Shown: positions 13,804 to 23,765, numbered from the stretch's first letter. The stretch: 64,000 nt of DNA from Gammaproteobacteria bacterium (GCA_015709635.1 CP054180.1:2604001-2668000), one strand, 5' to 3'. Program-made: numbers and translations. Notes: generated from the letters alone by a model not told the origin.

Positions 13804-14288
13804 GCACACTAAGAATAGGACAGGGTTTTGATGTTCATCAGCTGGTTGAAGACCGTCAGCTGATCATTGGCGGCGTAACGATCCCGCATGAAAAGGGATT
13901 ACTCGGTCACTCGGACGCCGACGTATTGTTGCATGCCATCTGCGATGCGCTATTGGGTGCTGCCGCATTGGGTGATATCGGACAACATTTTTCCGATTCC
14001 GATCCGCGCTACAAAAATATCGATAGTCGCGTGTTATTACGTAATGTATATAACCTATTAGAAGACAATCATTACAAAATCGTCAATATTGATGCAACCA
14101 TTATCGCGCAAGCGCCAAAAATGGCTCCGCATATTCCGGCCATGATCGCCAATATCGCGCAAGACCTGCAAACATCCGCACGCAATATCAACATCAAAGC
14201 AAAAACCGCCGAGCACCTGGGTGCAGTTGGCCGCAAAGAAGGTATAGTGGCCGAAGTGGTTTGTTTGATTGATCGCGCTGAAAGATAG
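13800..14288 (+). CDS. ispF: 2-C-methyl-D-erythritol 2,4-cyclodiphosphate synthase
   Basis: IspF closes the cyclodiphosphate ring in the MEP pathway, releasing CMP. The zinc ligands are in GFDVHQL (Asp, His) and HSDADVLLHAICDALLGAAALGDIG. A later segment, KAKTAEHLGAVGRKEGI, is also family-typical. Length is 162 residues. It starts with GTG inside the ispD stop, indicating translational coupling. Confidence 0.97.
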   Translation: MSTLRIGQGFDVHQLVEDRQLIIGGVTIPHEKGLLGHSDADVLLHAICDALLGAAALGDIGQHFSDSDPRYKNIDSRVLLRNVYNLLEDNHYKIVNIDATIIAQAPKMAPHIPAMIANIAQDLQTSARNINIKAKTAEHLGAVGRKEGIVAEVVCLIDRAER

Positions 14289-14324
14289 TTTGATTAAAAT
14301 AAACTCCGCTCCATAGCAAAACTC

Positions 14325-14837
14325 ATGCGCGTATTTTTTGCCGTTTTCCCTAATAAAACTGTACAAAAACAAGTAGCGCATCACGCTCAAACACTAGAGC
14401 CCATTTGCGGCGGACGTAAAATTAAAATGCCACATCTTCATCTCACGCTGGTATTCCTGGGCGAGGTTAGTGCCGAACGCATCGAAATACTGCGGCAAAT
14501 CATGAAAAACATACCAGTGAAGAAATTTGAGCTCGTATTGGATCAGATCAGCTACTGGAAGCGTAATCAAATTGTCTCTCTTCAGGGGAAGCAATTGCCG
14601 GCCGAACTGTTCGCTCTCGTCGAAGCAATCCAAATGAAATTAGCGGAAAATGGATTCTCATTTGACCAGCGCGCATACAAACCGCACATCACATTACTGC
14701 GGCAAGCCGTTCATCAAATTAGCTCCGATTTGATTAATCCCATCCGCTGGCCGGTCAATCAATGGTCTCTTGTACTATCGAAATCCGTTCCAACCGGTGT
14801 TGAATATGCTCCGCTTCATCATTGGCGGCTAAAATAA
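14325..14837 (+). CDS. thpR: RNA 2',3'-cyclic phosphodiesterase (2H family)
   Basis: A LigT/ThpR protein of the 2H phosphoesterase superfamily, which opens RNA 2',3'-cyclic phosphates and ligates 2'-5' ends in vitro. Both HxTL motifs are visible: HLTLVFLG and HITLLRQ. The N-terminus MRVFFAVFPN is typical. Length is 170 residues. It follows ispF after 36 bp. The cellular role of the family is not settled. Confidence 0.9.
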   Translation: MRVFFAVFPNKTVQKQVAHHAQTLEPICGGRKIKMPHLHLTLVFLGEVSAERIEILRQIMKNIPVKKFELVLDQISYWKRNQIVSLQGKQLPAELFALVEAIQMKLAENGFSFDQRAYKPHITLLRQAVHQISSDLINPIRWPVNQWSLVLSKSVPTGVEYAPLHHWRLK

Positions 14838-14912
14838 ACAGCATAGACCACCCCCAAAATTGGCACACATTAAATTACAAACAATTTTTCTTACACCCAG
14901 CCCCGCACTCAC

Positions 14913-15587
14913 TTGAAAATTCTCGCCCTTGAAACCTCTACCGAGTTTTGTTCCGTCGCACTGAATCTCGATGGAGAGATATCCGGCAAAGAGATTCTTG
15001 CCGGACGCAATCATTCCGAGATGATCTTACCAATGGTGAGGGAAATTCTGGCGCAAGCCGGATTAACATTGCAACAAATCGATGGTATCGCTTTTGGCGC
15101 AGGTCCCGGCTCTTTTACTGGCCTGCGCATTGCCTGCGGTGTGGCGCAAGGATTGGCCTTTGCCGCCGATCTGCCGGTTGCGGCGATCTGCACGCTGCAA
15201 GCAGTCGCAGAACAAATCGGCCAACAGAAAGTCATCGTGGCGCTTGATGCCCGCATGAACGAGATTTATCATGGCGCGTACCGGAAATTAACCGATCAAA
15301 GCTGGGAAATTATCAGTCCGCCCGCGCTCTGCTCACCGCAGCAGGCACCATCTGTATCCGGTAATGACTGGCATGGATGCGGTAGCGGTTTTGATGTTTA
15401 TCACGATGTTTTAGCAATGCGATATAGTGCAAATACTCAACGGATCCATTCCGGATTCCATCCTCGCGCGCAAGAAATAGCGCAGCTTGCTCTGCCCAAA
15501 TTCCATGAGGGTGCCTATACCGATGCAGCACTTGCTGCACCCGTCTATATCCGCAATAAAGTTGCGCTGAAAGAAAACGAACGATGA
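14913..15587 (+). CDS. tsaB: tRNA threonylcarbamoyladenosine biosynthesis protein TsaB
   Basis: TsaB is the scaffold partner of TsaD in t6A37 synthesis on ANN-decoding tRNAs. It begins with TTG, giving MKILALETSTEFCSVALN. The ASKHA-fold phosphate loop and the segment GAGPGSFTGLRIACGVAQGLA are diagnostic. Length is 224 residues. It overlaps rimI by ATGA, and the tsaB-rimI pairing is common in proteobacteria. Confidence 0.94.
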   Translation: MKILALETSTEFCSVALNLDGEISGKEILAGRNHSEMILPMVREILAQAGLTLQQIDGIAFGAGPGSFTGLRIACGVAQGLAFAADLPVAAICTLQAVAEQIGQQKVIVALDARMNEIYHGAYRKLTDQSWEIISPPALCSPQQAPSVSGNDWHGCGSGFDVYHDVLAMRYSANTQRIHSGFHPRAQEIAQLALPKFHEGAYTDAALAAPVYIRNKVALKENER

Positions 15588-16045
15588 ATACAATTCCGCA
15601 ACAAACCGTCGAAATCAGGCCGATGCTGCTCTCGGATCTGGATCGCATTATCCTAATTGAACGGGAAATCTTCCTTTTTCCATGGTCACCGGGGAATTTT
15701 GCCGATTCAATCAAAGCCGGCTATATATGCCATGTACTACATCAAACCGATACGCTGATGGGTTACGGTATTATGATGATGAGTCCCGAAGAAGCTCACA
15801 TTCTCACACTTGGTATCGCGGCCGATTGGCAGAAAAAAGGGCTAGGAAAGAAATTGCTCCAATTCCTCATACAATATGCCCGCGAACAACAAGCAAAATC
15901 GGTTTTCCTGGATGTGCGGGAATCCAATCACGGCGCTGCGCAGCTCTATAAGCAGATGGGTTTTCAACATATCGCCACGCGCAAAGGCTATTACCCCGCC
16001 ATGTGCGGACGCGAAGATGCACTCGTTATGCGGTTGATGTTATGA
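15584..16045 (+). CDS. rimI: ribosomal protein S18-alanine N-acetyltransferase
   Basis: A GNAT acetyltransferase expected to acetylate the N-terminal alanine of ribosomal protein S18. The acetyl-CoA loop is WQKKGLGKKLLQFL, followed by FLDVRESNHGAAQLYKQMGF, the RimI signature, and RKGYYP near the C-terminus. Length is 153 residues. It overlaps tsaB before it and the DNA glycosylase after it by 4 bp each, so the three genes form one translationally coupled unit. Confidence 0.92.
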   Translation: MNTIPQQTVEIRPMLLSDLDRIILIEREIFLFPWSPGNFADSIKAGYICHVLHQTDTLMGYGIMMMSPEEAHILTLGIAADWQKKGLGKKLLQFLIQYAREQQAKSVFLDVRESNHGAAQLYKQMGFQHIATRKGYYPAMCGREDALVMRLML

Positions 16046-16770
16046 ATTCCCGGCGCAGGCAAATACTAAAAGAATTGAATTTGTTGCCGCTTTGGCGTCA
16101 AAAACCAGATAGTCAGCAGCAAGCCGAAGAATCGCTGTCACAGTCAATCGGAACGGAAAATTTGCCGCTTCCGCCTGATGCGGGATCTGATGCAGTGCAA
16201 CCATCTATCACGCAGATGAATTGGAACCAGCTGAAGTTGGCGGTATCGCAGTGTGTTGCATGCCCCTTAAGCCAAACCCGCACACAAACGGTATTCGGTG
16301 TGGGTGACGAAAATGCGGATTGGCTCTTTATCGGTGAAGGACCCGGCGCACGGGAAGATGAAATCGGCGAACCTTTCGTTGGACAAGCCGGCAAGCTACT
16401 GGATCAAATGTTAGCCGCTATTCAACTCAAGCGTGGCGAGCGCGTATATATCGCCAATATCGTCAAATGCCGCCCGCCCAACAACAGAAACCCAACTTCA
16501 AACGAAGCCCGGCAGTGCGAGCCTTATTTAACCCGGCAAATTGCGTTGATTAAACCGAAACTCATCGTGGCGCTCGGCAAAGTAGCCGCGCAAAATCTCC
16601 TCGATCGCGACGACAGCATTTCAAGTCTGCGCGGGAAAGTGCACGAGTATTCCGGCATTCCATTAATTGTGACTTACCATCCGGCCTACTTGCTGCGCTC
16701 TCTGCCGGATAAAGCAAAAGCCTGGAGAGATTTATGTTTTGCCCGGTCGACCATGCAGTCCCTACCCTGA
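16042..16770 (+). CDS. uracil-DNA glycosylase, family 4 (iron-sulfur)
   Basis: It removes uracil from DNA and belongs to the [4Fe-4S] UdgA-type family. The cluster cysteines are in CVACPLSQTRTQ and in KCRPPNNRNPTSNEARQC. The catalytic and uracil-binding parts are GEGPGAREDEIGEPFVGQAG and TYHPAYLLR. The start is the ATG at 16042, which overlaps the rimI stop (ATGA) and gives 242 residues; a longer frame from 16003 lies inside rimI and is less likely. The first 60 residues are variable and probably a flexible leader. Confidence 0.92.
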   Translation: MNSRRRQILKELNLLPLWRQKPDSQQQAEESLSQSIGTENLPLPPDAGSDAVQPSITQMNWNQLKLAVSQCVACPLSQTRTQTVFGVGDENADWLFIGEGPGAREDEIGEPFVGQAGKLLDQMLAAIQLKRGERVYIANIVKCRPPNNRNPTSNEARQCEPYLTRQIALIKPKLIVALGKVAAQNLLDRDDSISSLRGKVHEYSGIPLIVTYHPAYLLRSLPDKAKAWRDLCFARSTMQSLP

Positions 16771-16774
16771 GTTA

Positions 16775-18049
16775 TCAATGAATTTTCTTCGCGCCGATTA
16801 AATGTAGCGAGTCTTCCTTGCTTTGATTAAGCAAATGCCACTTTCTGATCAGCGCCATCGTGACGGATACAAATAATCCGAAAGCAACGATCACAATATA
16901 AATGTGCACTTCAAACCAGATCAACAGAGCGTAGAGCAACAGCATCGTCAGAATACTCAGGTTTTCATTAAAGTTCTGCACTGCGATGGAGTGTCCGGCG
17001 CCCATCAAAATATGTCCGCGGTGTTGCAACAAGGCATTCATCGGTACGACAAAGAAACCGGCCAAACCGCCAATCAGCATCAGCAATGTGATCGCAATCC
17101 ATAAATCTTTCACCAGAATCATCGCCATCACAACGATACCCATCGCAATACCCAGCGGAATTACCTTGACCGACTGCCGCAATGAAATCCACCGCGCCGC
17201 CATCACCGCGCCTACGGCGATACCCACTGCAACCACCCCTTGTAGTTGCGCGGCTTGATTGAGCGGATAATCCAGCGCTACTTCCGCCCATTTCAATACG
17301 ATAAACTGCAATGTCGCGCCCGCTCCCCAGAACAAAGTCGTCACGGCAAGCGAGATTTGCCCCAATTTGTCCATCCAGAGCAATCTCACACAGTGACTGA
17401 ATTCGTGAATGAGATAAAAAGGATTTTTCTTCGGCATACGGTGATCAACGCCGGTATTCGGAATATACAGATTAAACAACGCTGCGATGGCGTAAATAAC
17501 GGCTATAATCAAAATGCCGCTCTCCAAGGCGTTATCTATTCCGGTGTCAACAAATGGAAAGTCGAATCCCAGCAGCACATCGGCAATCGCAGGCGTTATC
17601 AGCACACCGCCCATTACCGTACCCAACACAATCGATGCCACCGTCAGCCCTTCAATCCAGCCATTGGCAATTACCAATTTCTCCGGCGGCAATAATTCCG
17701 TCAAGATGCCGTATTTGGCCGGTGAATACGCTGCCGCGCCCAATCCGACAACCGCGTAGGCGGTCAATGCGAAATATTGATGCATGGCAATGAACAATAA
17801 CCCGCAACCGGTAATTTTGATGGTGTTGCTGATAAACATGACGCGCCCTTTCGGCATGGAATCGGCAAACGCGCCGACGAAAGGAGCTAAAATGACATAG
17901 AACAGCACAAAAACGAACTTCAGCATGGGTGTCAAATAAGCCGGGGCGTGCAAATCAATCAACAATGCAATCGCCACCACCAGCAACGCGTTATCCGCCA
18001 AAGAAGAGAAAAACTGCGCCGCCATAATCGTATAAAAACCGCGTTCCAA
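16775..18049 (-). CDS. lplT: lysophospholipid transporter LplT (MFS)
   Basis: An inner-membrane major-facilitator protein that flips lysophospholipids back into the cytoplasm for re-acylation. The start is TTG with a GGAAATAG ribosome site, giving MERGFYTIMAAQFFSSLADNALL. About 12 hydrophobic segments are visible and the first-loop motif GAFADSMPKGRVMF is typical. Length is 424 residues. In E. coli lplT is followed by aas, which is absent here. It is divergent from alr. Confidence 0.9.
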   Translation of the reverse strand: MERGFYTIMAAQFFSSLADNALLVVAIALLIDLHAPAYLTPMLKFVFVLFYVILAPFVGAFADSMPKGRVMFISNTIKITGCGLLFIAMHQYFALTAYAVVGLGAAAYSPAKYGILTELLPPEKLVIANGWIEGLTVASIVLGTVMGGVLITPAIADVLLGFDFPFVDTGIDNALESGILIIAVIYAIAALFNLYIPNTGVDHRMPKKNPFYLIHEFSHCVRLLWMDKLGQISLAVTTLFWGAGATLQFIVLKWAEVALDYPLNQAAQLQGVVAVGIAVGAVMAARWISLRQSVKVIPLGIAMGIVVMAMILVKDLWIAITLLMLIGGLAGFFVVPMNALLQHRGHILMGAGHSIAVQNFNENLSILTMLLLYALLIWFEVHIYIVIVAFGLFVSVTMALIRKWHLLNQSKEDSLHLIGAKKIH

Positions 18050-18302
18050 ACTATTTCCTTGTCTATTTATTATTCTCAGTAGATTCAGTACGAAGAATCA
18101 TCCCTGCAATTAATCGCCTGCTCACCAAAACCGACAATGGCAGAACTCATCCGTTTCCCCGTCCAATATTCAAGATTAGCACATCATACCGCTTCGCAGA
18201 TGAAGGTATCACGACATAAAAGTTAAATCGGCACTGCAAATTTAGATTATGATAAAACGTTGCGAATAATACTCGCTCTTGCTTATTCTGAACATTACAT
18301 TA

Positions 18303-19379
18303 ATGCCACGCCCTATCCAAGCTTTTATCGATCCTTCCGCTTTAACTCATAACCTGACCGTAGTCCGCCGATATGCTCCACATGCACGCATCATGGCAAT
18401 CCTTAAGGCTAACGCCTACGGTCACGGATTACTTCTTGCGGCCAGTGCGTTAAAAAACGTCGATGGATTCGCACTGCTGGAACTGGATGCTGCCATATGC
18501 TTACGTGATGCCGGCTACCAGCAACCGATACTGCTTCTGGAAGGCTTCTTTTCAATGCAAGAGCTGGCAATTTTTGAACACTATCGGTTAAGCGCGGTAA
18601 TTCATCAGACAGAGCAAATCGCCATGCTGTCCGCTTCCAAACATCGTAATCTGGACTTATTTATAAAAATCAATACCGGGATGAATCGCTTGGGATTGGC
18701 GCCGGAGCAATTTTCACAAGCAATCGGCAAACTGCTGGAAAAGCAATATCAAAAAAACATTACCTTGATGACGCATTTTGCCTCTGCTGACGAGGCTTGC
18801 GAGGAAGAAAATGTAGTGCAGCAGCTGCAGTGCTTCAAGACCATATCGAAACAGCATCCTTATCCATGCACACTGGCGAATTCAGCCGCACTCATCCGTT
18901 TTCCCGAAACGCACGCCGATTGGGTGCGCCCCGGTATCATGCTGTACGGTGCTTCGCCTTTCCCGGACAAAACCGCAGCGGAGTTGGATCTGCAGCCGGT
19001 TATGACACTATCGAGCAAAATTATTGCGATACACGATTTGAAAACGGGTGAGAAAGTCGGTTACAACGGTCTTTTCCAAGCACCTCATCCAATGTGCATC
19101 GGCATCGTCGCGTGCGGTTATGCCGATGGCTACCCGCGCCACGCACCGACAAACACCCCCGTATTGATCAATAACCAACGCAGCCGGTTATTGGGGCGGG
19201 TATCCATGGATATGCTGGCTGTCGATTTAACCGGTATCGAAAATGCCGGATTAGATAGCCCGGTCATATTGTGGGGAAAAGGATTAAGTGTTGATGAAGT
19301 GGCTTTGAGCGCCGGTACTACCAGTTATGAATTGCTTTGCGCGCTGGCACCGCGAGTAGAAAAGATCGCTTCGCTGTAA
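18303..19379 (+). CDS. alr: alanine racemase
   Basis: A PLP enzyme that interconverts L- and D-alanine for peptidoglycan. The PLP lysine is Lys35 in ILKANAYGHG. The second catalytic Tyr lies in VGYNGLFQAP, and the C-terminal beta domain contains LGRVSMDMLAVDL. The start MPRPIQAFIDPSAL at 18303 matches the family and gives 358 residues; an in-frame start at 18279 adds eight non-conserved residues. It is divergent from lplT and convergent with the PPIase gene. Confidence 0.96.
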   Translation: MPRPIQAFIDPSALTHNLTVVRRYAPHARIMAILKANAYGHGLLLAASALKNVDGFALLELDAAICLRDAGYQQPILLLEGFFSMQELAIFEHYRLSAVIHQTEQIAMLSASKHRNLDLFIKINTGMNRLGLAPEQFSQAIGKLLEKQYQKNITLMTHFASADEACEEENVVQQLQCFKTISKQHPYPCTLANSAALIRFPETHADWVRPGIMLYGASPFPDKTAAELDLQPVMTLSSKIIAIHDLKTGEKVGYNGLFQAPHPMCIGIVACGYADGYPRHAPTNTPVLINNQRSRLLGRVSMDMLAVDLTGIENAGLDSPVILWGKGLSVDEVALSAGTTSYELLCALAPRVEKIASL

Positions 19380-19422
19380 CGTTGCAATCCAATCCAGCCG
19401 CGGCAAACGCATTCGATGATCG

Positions 19423-20217
19423 TCATTCCACTTTAGCTTTGCTGCGTAATTCCTGCACAACGGTGCCGAATTCACGCTGTAATACCCGTTGCTGAATATT
19501 TTGCTTAACTTCTTCGAAAGGCGGTACTTCCATCGGACGTATGTCCATTAACTGAATCACATGCCAACCAAAAGAAGTTTGCACCGGTTGCTCCGTCAAT
19601 CCCCCTTTGGATAATTTCACCAGCGCTTCGGAAAAAGGTCTGACGTAAGCTGCCGGCGGACTCCAGTTAAGCTCACCACCATTTTCCTTACTGCCGTCAT
19701 CAATTGATTTTTCTTCGGCAATTTTGGCGAAATTACCACCTTTTTTAAGCTTGGCAATAATATCTTTGGCTTCATTTTCGCTTGCTACGAGGATATGGCG
19801 CGCCTTGTATTCTTTATCACCCATTTGTACTTTCAGAACTTCGTATTCCTTGCGCAATGTATCTTCATTCACCGCATTGTTTTTTATGTAATTTGCTTGA
19901 AATGCTCTGACCAGCACCGCCTGGCGCGCTATCTCAAGTTGCGCGACAACATCAGGATCCTTATCCAGTTTCTTCTTGATCGCCTCTTGTGCCAGGATCT
20001 CCTCAGCGATCAGATTCTCACGCAGCGCTTTCCTCATTTCCGGGCCGTCTGGCTGACCTTGCGCAACACTCGCTTTCACCATCAATTCCAGACGCGACTG
20101 TGGAATTGCTACGCCATTCACTTTAGCCACCGTGCCTGTCGACTGGGCTTGAGCAGATAGAGCAACCATTCCCATAATACTAACCATCATTACTTGTGAA
20201 AATTTCGTCAAACGCAT
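19423..20217 (-). CDS. periplasmic parvulin-type peptidyl-prolyl isomerase
   Basis: A SurA/PrsA-like foldase. A Sec signal peptide (MRLTKFSQVMMVSIMGMVALSAQAQS) ends near residue 25. A SurA-N-like helical segment follows. Residues about 135-225 are a parvulin domain with KARHILVASENEA, GELNWSPPAAYVRPF and SFGWHVIQLMD. Length is 264 residues. It is third after yciB and yciI on the same strand, a grouping common in betaproteobacteria, though 149 bp separates it from yciI. Confidence 0.9.
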   Translation of the reverse strand: MRLTKFSQVMMVSIMGMVALSAQAQSTGTVAKVNGVAIPQSRLELMVKASVAQGQPDGPEMRKALRENLIAEEILAQEAIKKKLDKDPDVVAQLEIARQAVLVRAFQANYIKNNAVNEDTLRKEYEVLKVQMGDKEYKARHILVASENEAKDIIAKLKKGGNFAKIAEEKSIDDGSKENGGELNWSPPAAYVRPFSEALVKLSKGGLTEQPVQTSFGWHVIQLMDIRPMEVPPFEEVKQNIQQRVLQREFGTVVQELRSKAKVE

Positions 20218-20366
20218 GGAATTTCCTTTTTTGTGATTAAGATAAAATTAAATCCGTCAAATTATACGCAGCGTTAAAGTATACGCCTTAACTGAATCGA
20301 CGTGAACTCAACATGCCATTATTTCTATTGAACAACTTGATACTGCTAGAAAGCAGCACGGAAGCA

Positions 20367-20672
20367 CTATGCAGGTAATACCTTTTTAAATGGCTTGACA
20401 GTCACTTCCCGATAAACACCAACGCTTACGTAAGGATCCGCATTTGCCCAAGCTTGAGCTGCTTCCAAAGACTCAAACTCGGCTACGATCAAACTACCGG
20501 AGAATCCTGCCGAACCGGGATCTTGGCTATCGATAGCCGGATAGGGTCCGGCCAAAATCAATCGCCCCGCTTCTTGTAGCGCTTGAATTCGCTTTAGATG
20601 CTCCGGACGAACCACCATTCTTTTTTCCAGGCTATCGGGTACATCTTCACCGTTTATGACATACAGCATCAT
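20367..20672 (-). CDS. YciI family protein
   Basis: A 101-residue dimeric alpha-beta barrel protein of the YciI/DUF1330-like fold. RPEHLKRIQAL contains the conserved His, and AGPYPAIDS, GSLIVAEFESLEAAQAWANADPY and VYREVTVKPF are family-typical. The biochemical role of the family is not known. Its start overlaps the yciB stop by ATGA. Confidence 0.88.
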   Translation of the reverse strand: MMLYVINGEDVPDSLEKRMVVRPEHLKRIQALQEAGRLILAGPYPAIDSQDPGSAGFSGSLIVAEFESLEAAQAWANADPYVSVGVYREVTVKPFKKVLPA

Positions 20673-21286
20673 TGCTCCTTGTCCACTTTATCTTTACTCT
20701 CATTTTTTTGACCGGTTTCTGCACCTTCGGCGACATTATCCCTCACGGCTGGCGATGCTTCCTGCAAATATTTCTCCAACATCATCACCTGTCCAATGAC
20801 AAAAATCAGCATCAACCCGGTAGCACCGAACAGCTTAAATGAAACCCAAGTATCCAGCGGGAAGCTGAATGCGACATACAAGTTGATACATCCCATAATC
20901 AGGAAAAAACCCGCCCAGCTCAAATTGAGTTTGCTCCAGACTTGTGGCGGCAATACCATTTGTTTTTCAAGCATCGCTTGAATCAGGTTTTTTTTGAAAA
21001 TTGCACTAGATCCGAATAAAACCGCTGCAATCAGCCAATACAACACCGTCGGCTTCCATTTGATAAACATTTCATCCTGGGATATTAATGTCGCACCGCC
21101 AAAAACGACAATAACCGCCAGATTTATCCACATTATTTTGTCGACTTGCCGGTGACGAAACCAAAGCCAGCCTATTTGCGCGAAAGTCGCTGCTATCGCA
21201 ACCGCGGTCGCAATGAAAATATCGTACAGCTTGAACGCCAGGAAAAATAAAATGACCGGAAATAGATCAAAAAGAAATTTCATCAC
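20669..21286 (-). CDS. yciB: inner-membrane septation protein YciB (IspZ/IspA)
   Basis: A small integral membrane protein with about five transmembrane segments. It begins MKFLFDLFPVILFFLAFKLYDIFIATA, the family signature, and also has FIKWKPTVLYWL and NLSWAGFFLIMGCINLYVAF. E. coli YciB affects envelope integrity and division. This protein is 205 residues, with a polar C-terminal tail of about 30 residues longer than usual. It is translationally coupled to yciI. Confidence 0.93.
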   Translation of the reverse strand: MMKFLFDLFPVILFFLAFKLYDIFIATAVAIAATFAQIGWLWFRHRQVDKIMWINLAVIVVFGGATLISQDEMFIKWKPTVLYWLIAAVLFGSSAIFKKNLIQAMLEKQMVLPPQVWSKLNLSWAGFFLIMGCINLYVAFSFPLDTWVSFKLFGATGLMLIFVIGQVMMLEKYLQEASPAVRDNVAEGAETGQKNESKDKVDKEQ

Positions 21287-21352
21287 CGTGAATATTCTGA
21301 ATTTATTTCAATAGCAACTTGGCTAATAGATCACAAAATGAAAGAAATGTTC

Positions 21353-22504
21353 TCACACCAATACCGGTGGCAACTGCGGCGTGAGATTATTTTTTTCCTG
21401 TGTCGCCGCACCCAATAAAGCGTAACCGAGCAATTGACCTACTTCATCCCGATATAGCGCTTTCACACCATTTTGATCGGCTTCCACATGCCATTCACCT
21501 TTTATATTGAAATCCGGCGGCGAAACCACGGCAGGACAGGCTGGTGTTTTCACGATCACCGGCATCGCCGGATAACGAACCTGAGTCGGATTACCTGCAA
21601 GTGTCGCCGCTAAAGCTCGGGCTGCATGCGTGATCGGCATCACAAAAGGCAGCACTTTCCCTGCCACCTCAGCGCAATCACCCAAAGCATAAATGCCGTC
21701 ACACTGTGTTTGCAGCAAACGATTGACGACTATGCCGCGATTAACTTGGATACCGGCTGATGCGGCCAGTTGCGTGCGCGCACGCAAGCCAACTGCGGAC
21801 AGTACGATATCGGATTCGATCGGCTCGCCACTGGTAAACGTTAAACGCAGCCTTTCTTGCGCTTGATCGATCGATTGTGTGGTTGCATTCAAATGAAAAA
21901 CCACACCCGCTGCTTCCAGCTTCTGCCGTATAAAAGCTCCGCCCGCTGGAGGCAACAGCCGTCCCAGCGGTTGCGCGCTGATGTCGATCACATCCACCTG
22001 ATAACCGGCTATTGCCAGATCGTTGGCAAATTCGCAGCCGATCAGGCCTGCACCGATAATACTGACCCGTTTCTTACCGCTTAGCGCGTCACGAAATTTT
22101 TTATAATCATCGAGATCATTAACCGTTAATATTTTTGCCACGCCATCACCCGACAACGGCAAATGAATTTGATCGGCACCTAATGCCAAAACCAGCCGGT
22201 CATAGCTTATTCTTTCACCACCGGTCAGTACCGCTGCACGTTCCGCTTGATCAATTGCGGTCACGCGGCAATGCGGGCGGATGGAAATTTTTAATTGTGA
22301 TGCCATTTGTACCGCATCGCCATTTAAAATGGATTCGGGAATTTTCCCGGATGCCAGTGCATTTGACAACATAGGTTTGGAATAGAAACCACCGTGATCA
22401 GCCGATAGCATGACAACCGCAAGTTCGGTATTCAGCTTGCGCAATTCACGCGCCACCGCATAGCCGGCTAATCCGCTTCCCACAATAACTACTGGATTTC
22501 CCAT
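21353..22504 (-). CDS. FAD-dependent NAD(P)H oxidoreductase, rubredoxin-reductase-like
   Basis: A two-dinucleotide-fold flavoprotein. The FAD motif VVIVGSGLAGYAVAREL is at residues 4-20. A second NAD-binding fold has VSIIGAGLIGCEFANDL, and the FAD-contact GIYALGDCAEV follows. The ATG at 22504 has a strong ribosome site (GGAGGAG), giving 383 residues. It resembles rubredoxin reductases and NorW more than disulfide reductases, since no redox CxxxxC is seen. No rubredoxin gene is adjacent, so its electron partner is unknown. Confidence 0.85.
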   Translation of the reverse strand: MGNPVVIVGSGLAGYAVARELRKLNTELAVVMLSADHGGFYSKPMLSNALASGKIPESILNGDAVQMASQLKISIRPHCRVTAIDQAERAAVLTGGERISYDRLVLALGADQIHLPLSGDGVAKILTVNDLDDYKKFRDALSGKKRVSIIGAGLIGCEFANDLAIAGYQVDVIDISAQPLGRLLPPAGGAFIRQKLEAAGVVFHLNATTQSIDQAQERLRLTFTSGEPIESDIVLSAVGLRARTQLAASAGIQVNRGIVVNRLLQTQCDGIYALGDCAEVAGKVLPFVMPITHAARALAATLAGNPTQVRYPAMPVIVKTPACPAVVSPPDFNIKGEWHVEADQNGVKALYRDEVGQLLGYALLGAATQEKNNLTPQLPPVLV

Positions 22505-22636
22505 TAACTCAGATCTCCTCCAGGTCAAAATCCACAATACGTATATTCTTGATCACCGATACATTCATCATCGCTAAGACAAGCCGCAATCGCATTAAAA
22601 TCTTTTCGTTTCATTTTCCTGAGCTGACAAAAAAAC

Positions 22637-22682
22637 AAGGCACACTGATTACTGAAGCATTACTCCGAATCAATGTGCCTTT
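22637..22682 (-). terminator. intrinsic terminator after mlaA
   Basis: A 14-bp stem (AAGGCACANTGATT, one mismatch) with a 17-18-nt loop is followed on the minus strand by TTGTTTTTTT. It lies 65 bp past the mlaA stop. Confidence 0.8.
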
Positions 22683-22747
22683 ATTACGATCTACGATGTC
22701 AGTTCAGGGATGCAATCCACATCCAGAAACAAAGGAACTGCGCTATA

Positions 22748-23527
22748 TTACTTGGCCTCGTCCTTGTTGTTCACCAGGCTTGTACGTCTTTGCAAATAAG
22801 CGTCACGCACGAATTCGTACTTATCCAGTGCGGCTTCCTCAAGCGTTTTATCATGTTCCAGGTGCCGCGCACGCAAGTGGATGGTTCTTGCAGCGCCAAT
22901 TGGCACACGCACTGCTGTTGAATTGATATAAGCGACGTTATTCACGAAAATCCCTGTAACCCCTTGGGTGATAGGATCAAATATGAAACTATCGACAGCG
23001 AGACCGACCGTATCACGAACTGAGCTTGGTCCCAAGAAAGGGAGCACAATATAAGGTCCACTAGCAATACCATAGCGGCCCAATGTCTGACCAAAATCTT
23101 CATTACGCTTATTGAGATTGACATCGCTCACGGCACTGATGTCGCTGGCAATATCGATCATACCGAACATACCAAAGGTAGTATTAACGAACAATCGCGC
23201 GCTACTGGCCAATGCGCTCTCGTAATTCAATTGCAGGACGGAGTTAGCTATCACGACCACTTCGTTCACATTGGAGAACATATTGCCGAGTATCATTTCA
23301 ATCGGATCAGGTGTAACAATCTTATATCCTCTGGCAACCGGATCCATGACATTGTGATAGAACACTTCATTGAAATTGAAAACTGCACGGTTCATGGATT
23401 CCAGAGGATCATTCACACCATTCTGGTTGTTGCCGTTTGCACTTAACGTCTTCGTTGAAGCACAACCCGTTAAAAACAAACTAGAAACCAGAATAGCGAC
23501 AGCTATGGAACGGATAATATTAATCAT
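22748..23527 (-). CDS. mlaA: outer-membrane lipoprotein MlaA (VacJ)
   Basis: The outer-membrane component of the Mla system, which removes mislocalised phospholipids from the outer leaflet and hands them to MlaC. A lipoprotein signal ends at LTGCAS, so the mature protein starts at Cys. The body has NDPLESMNRAVFNFNEVF, FGQTLGRYGIASGPYIVLPFLGPS and RDTVGLAVDS, the VacJ signature. The start at 23527 places a normal signal peptide; a longer frame exists but adds non-signal residues. Length is 259. The mlaBCDEF genes are not nearby, which is usual for mlaA. Confidence 0.93.
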   Translation of the reverse strand: MINIIRSIAVAILVSSLFLTGCASTKTLSANGNNQNGVNDPLESMNRAVFNFNEVFYHNVMDPVARGYKIVTPDPIEMILGNMFSNVNEVVVIANSVLQLNYESALASSARLFVNTTFGMFGMIDIASDISAVSDVNLNKRNEDFGQTLGRYGIASGPYIVLPFLGPSSVRDTVGLAVDSFIFDPITQGVTGIFVNNVAYINSTAVRVPIGAARTIHLRARHLEHDKTLEEAALDKYEFVRDAYLQRRTSLVNNKDEAK

Positions 23528-23765
23528 GTTCTTATTTCTTTTAGTAAAAATTCGGTCGATCTTGCCATATTTATACGATTGATTCAATACACCCTCGCAC
23601 AAAGTATGCCGTTTTGTTCAGGCAATCATGCATCCATACTGCACGGAATAATTAGAAAGCTGCCAATTAATCAGATACCCCGCGTTCAATATACGGTAGA
23701 TTATGCCAGGACTAAATAAAGTATCCATTCAGCAATAGAATGGACAAAATGATGCAATTCTCCGG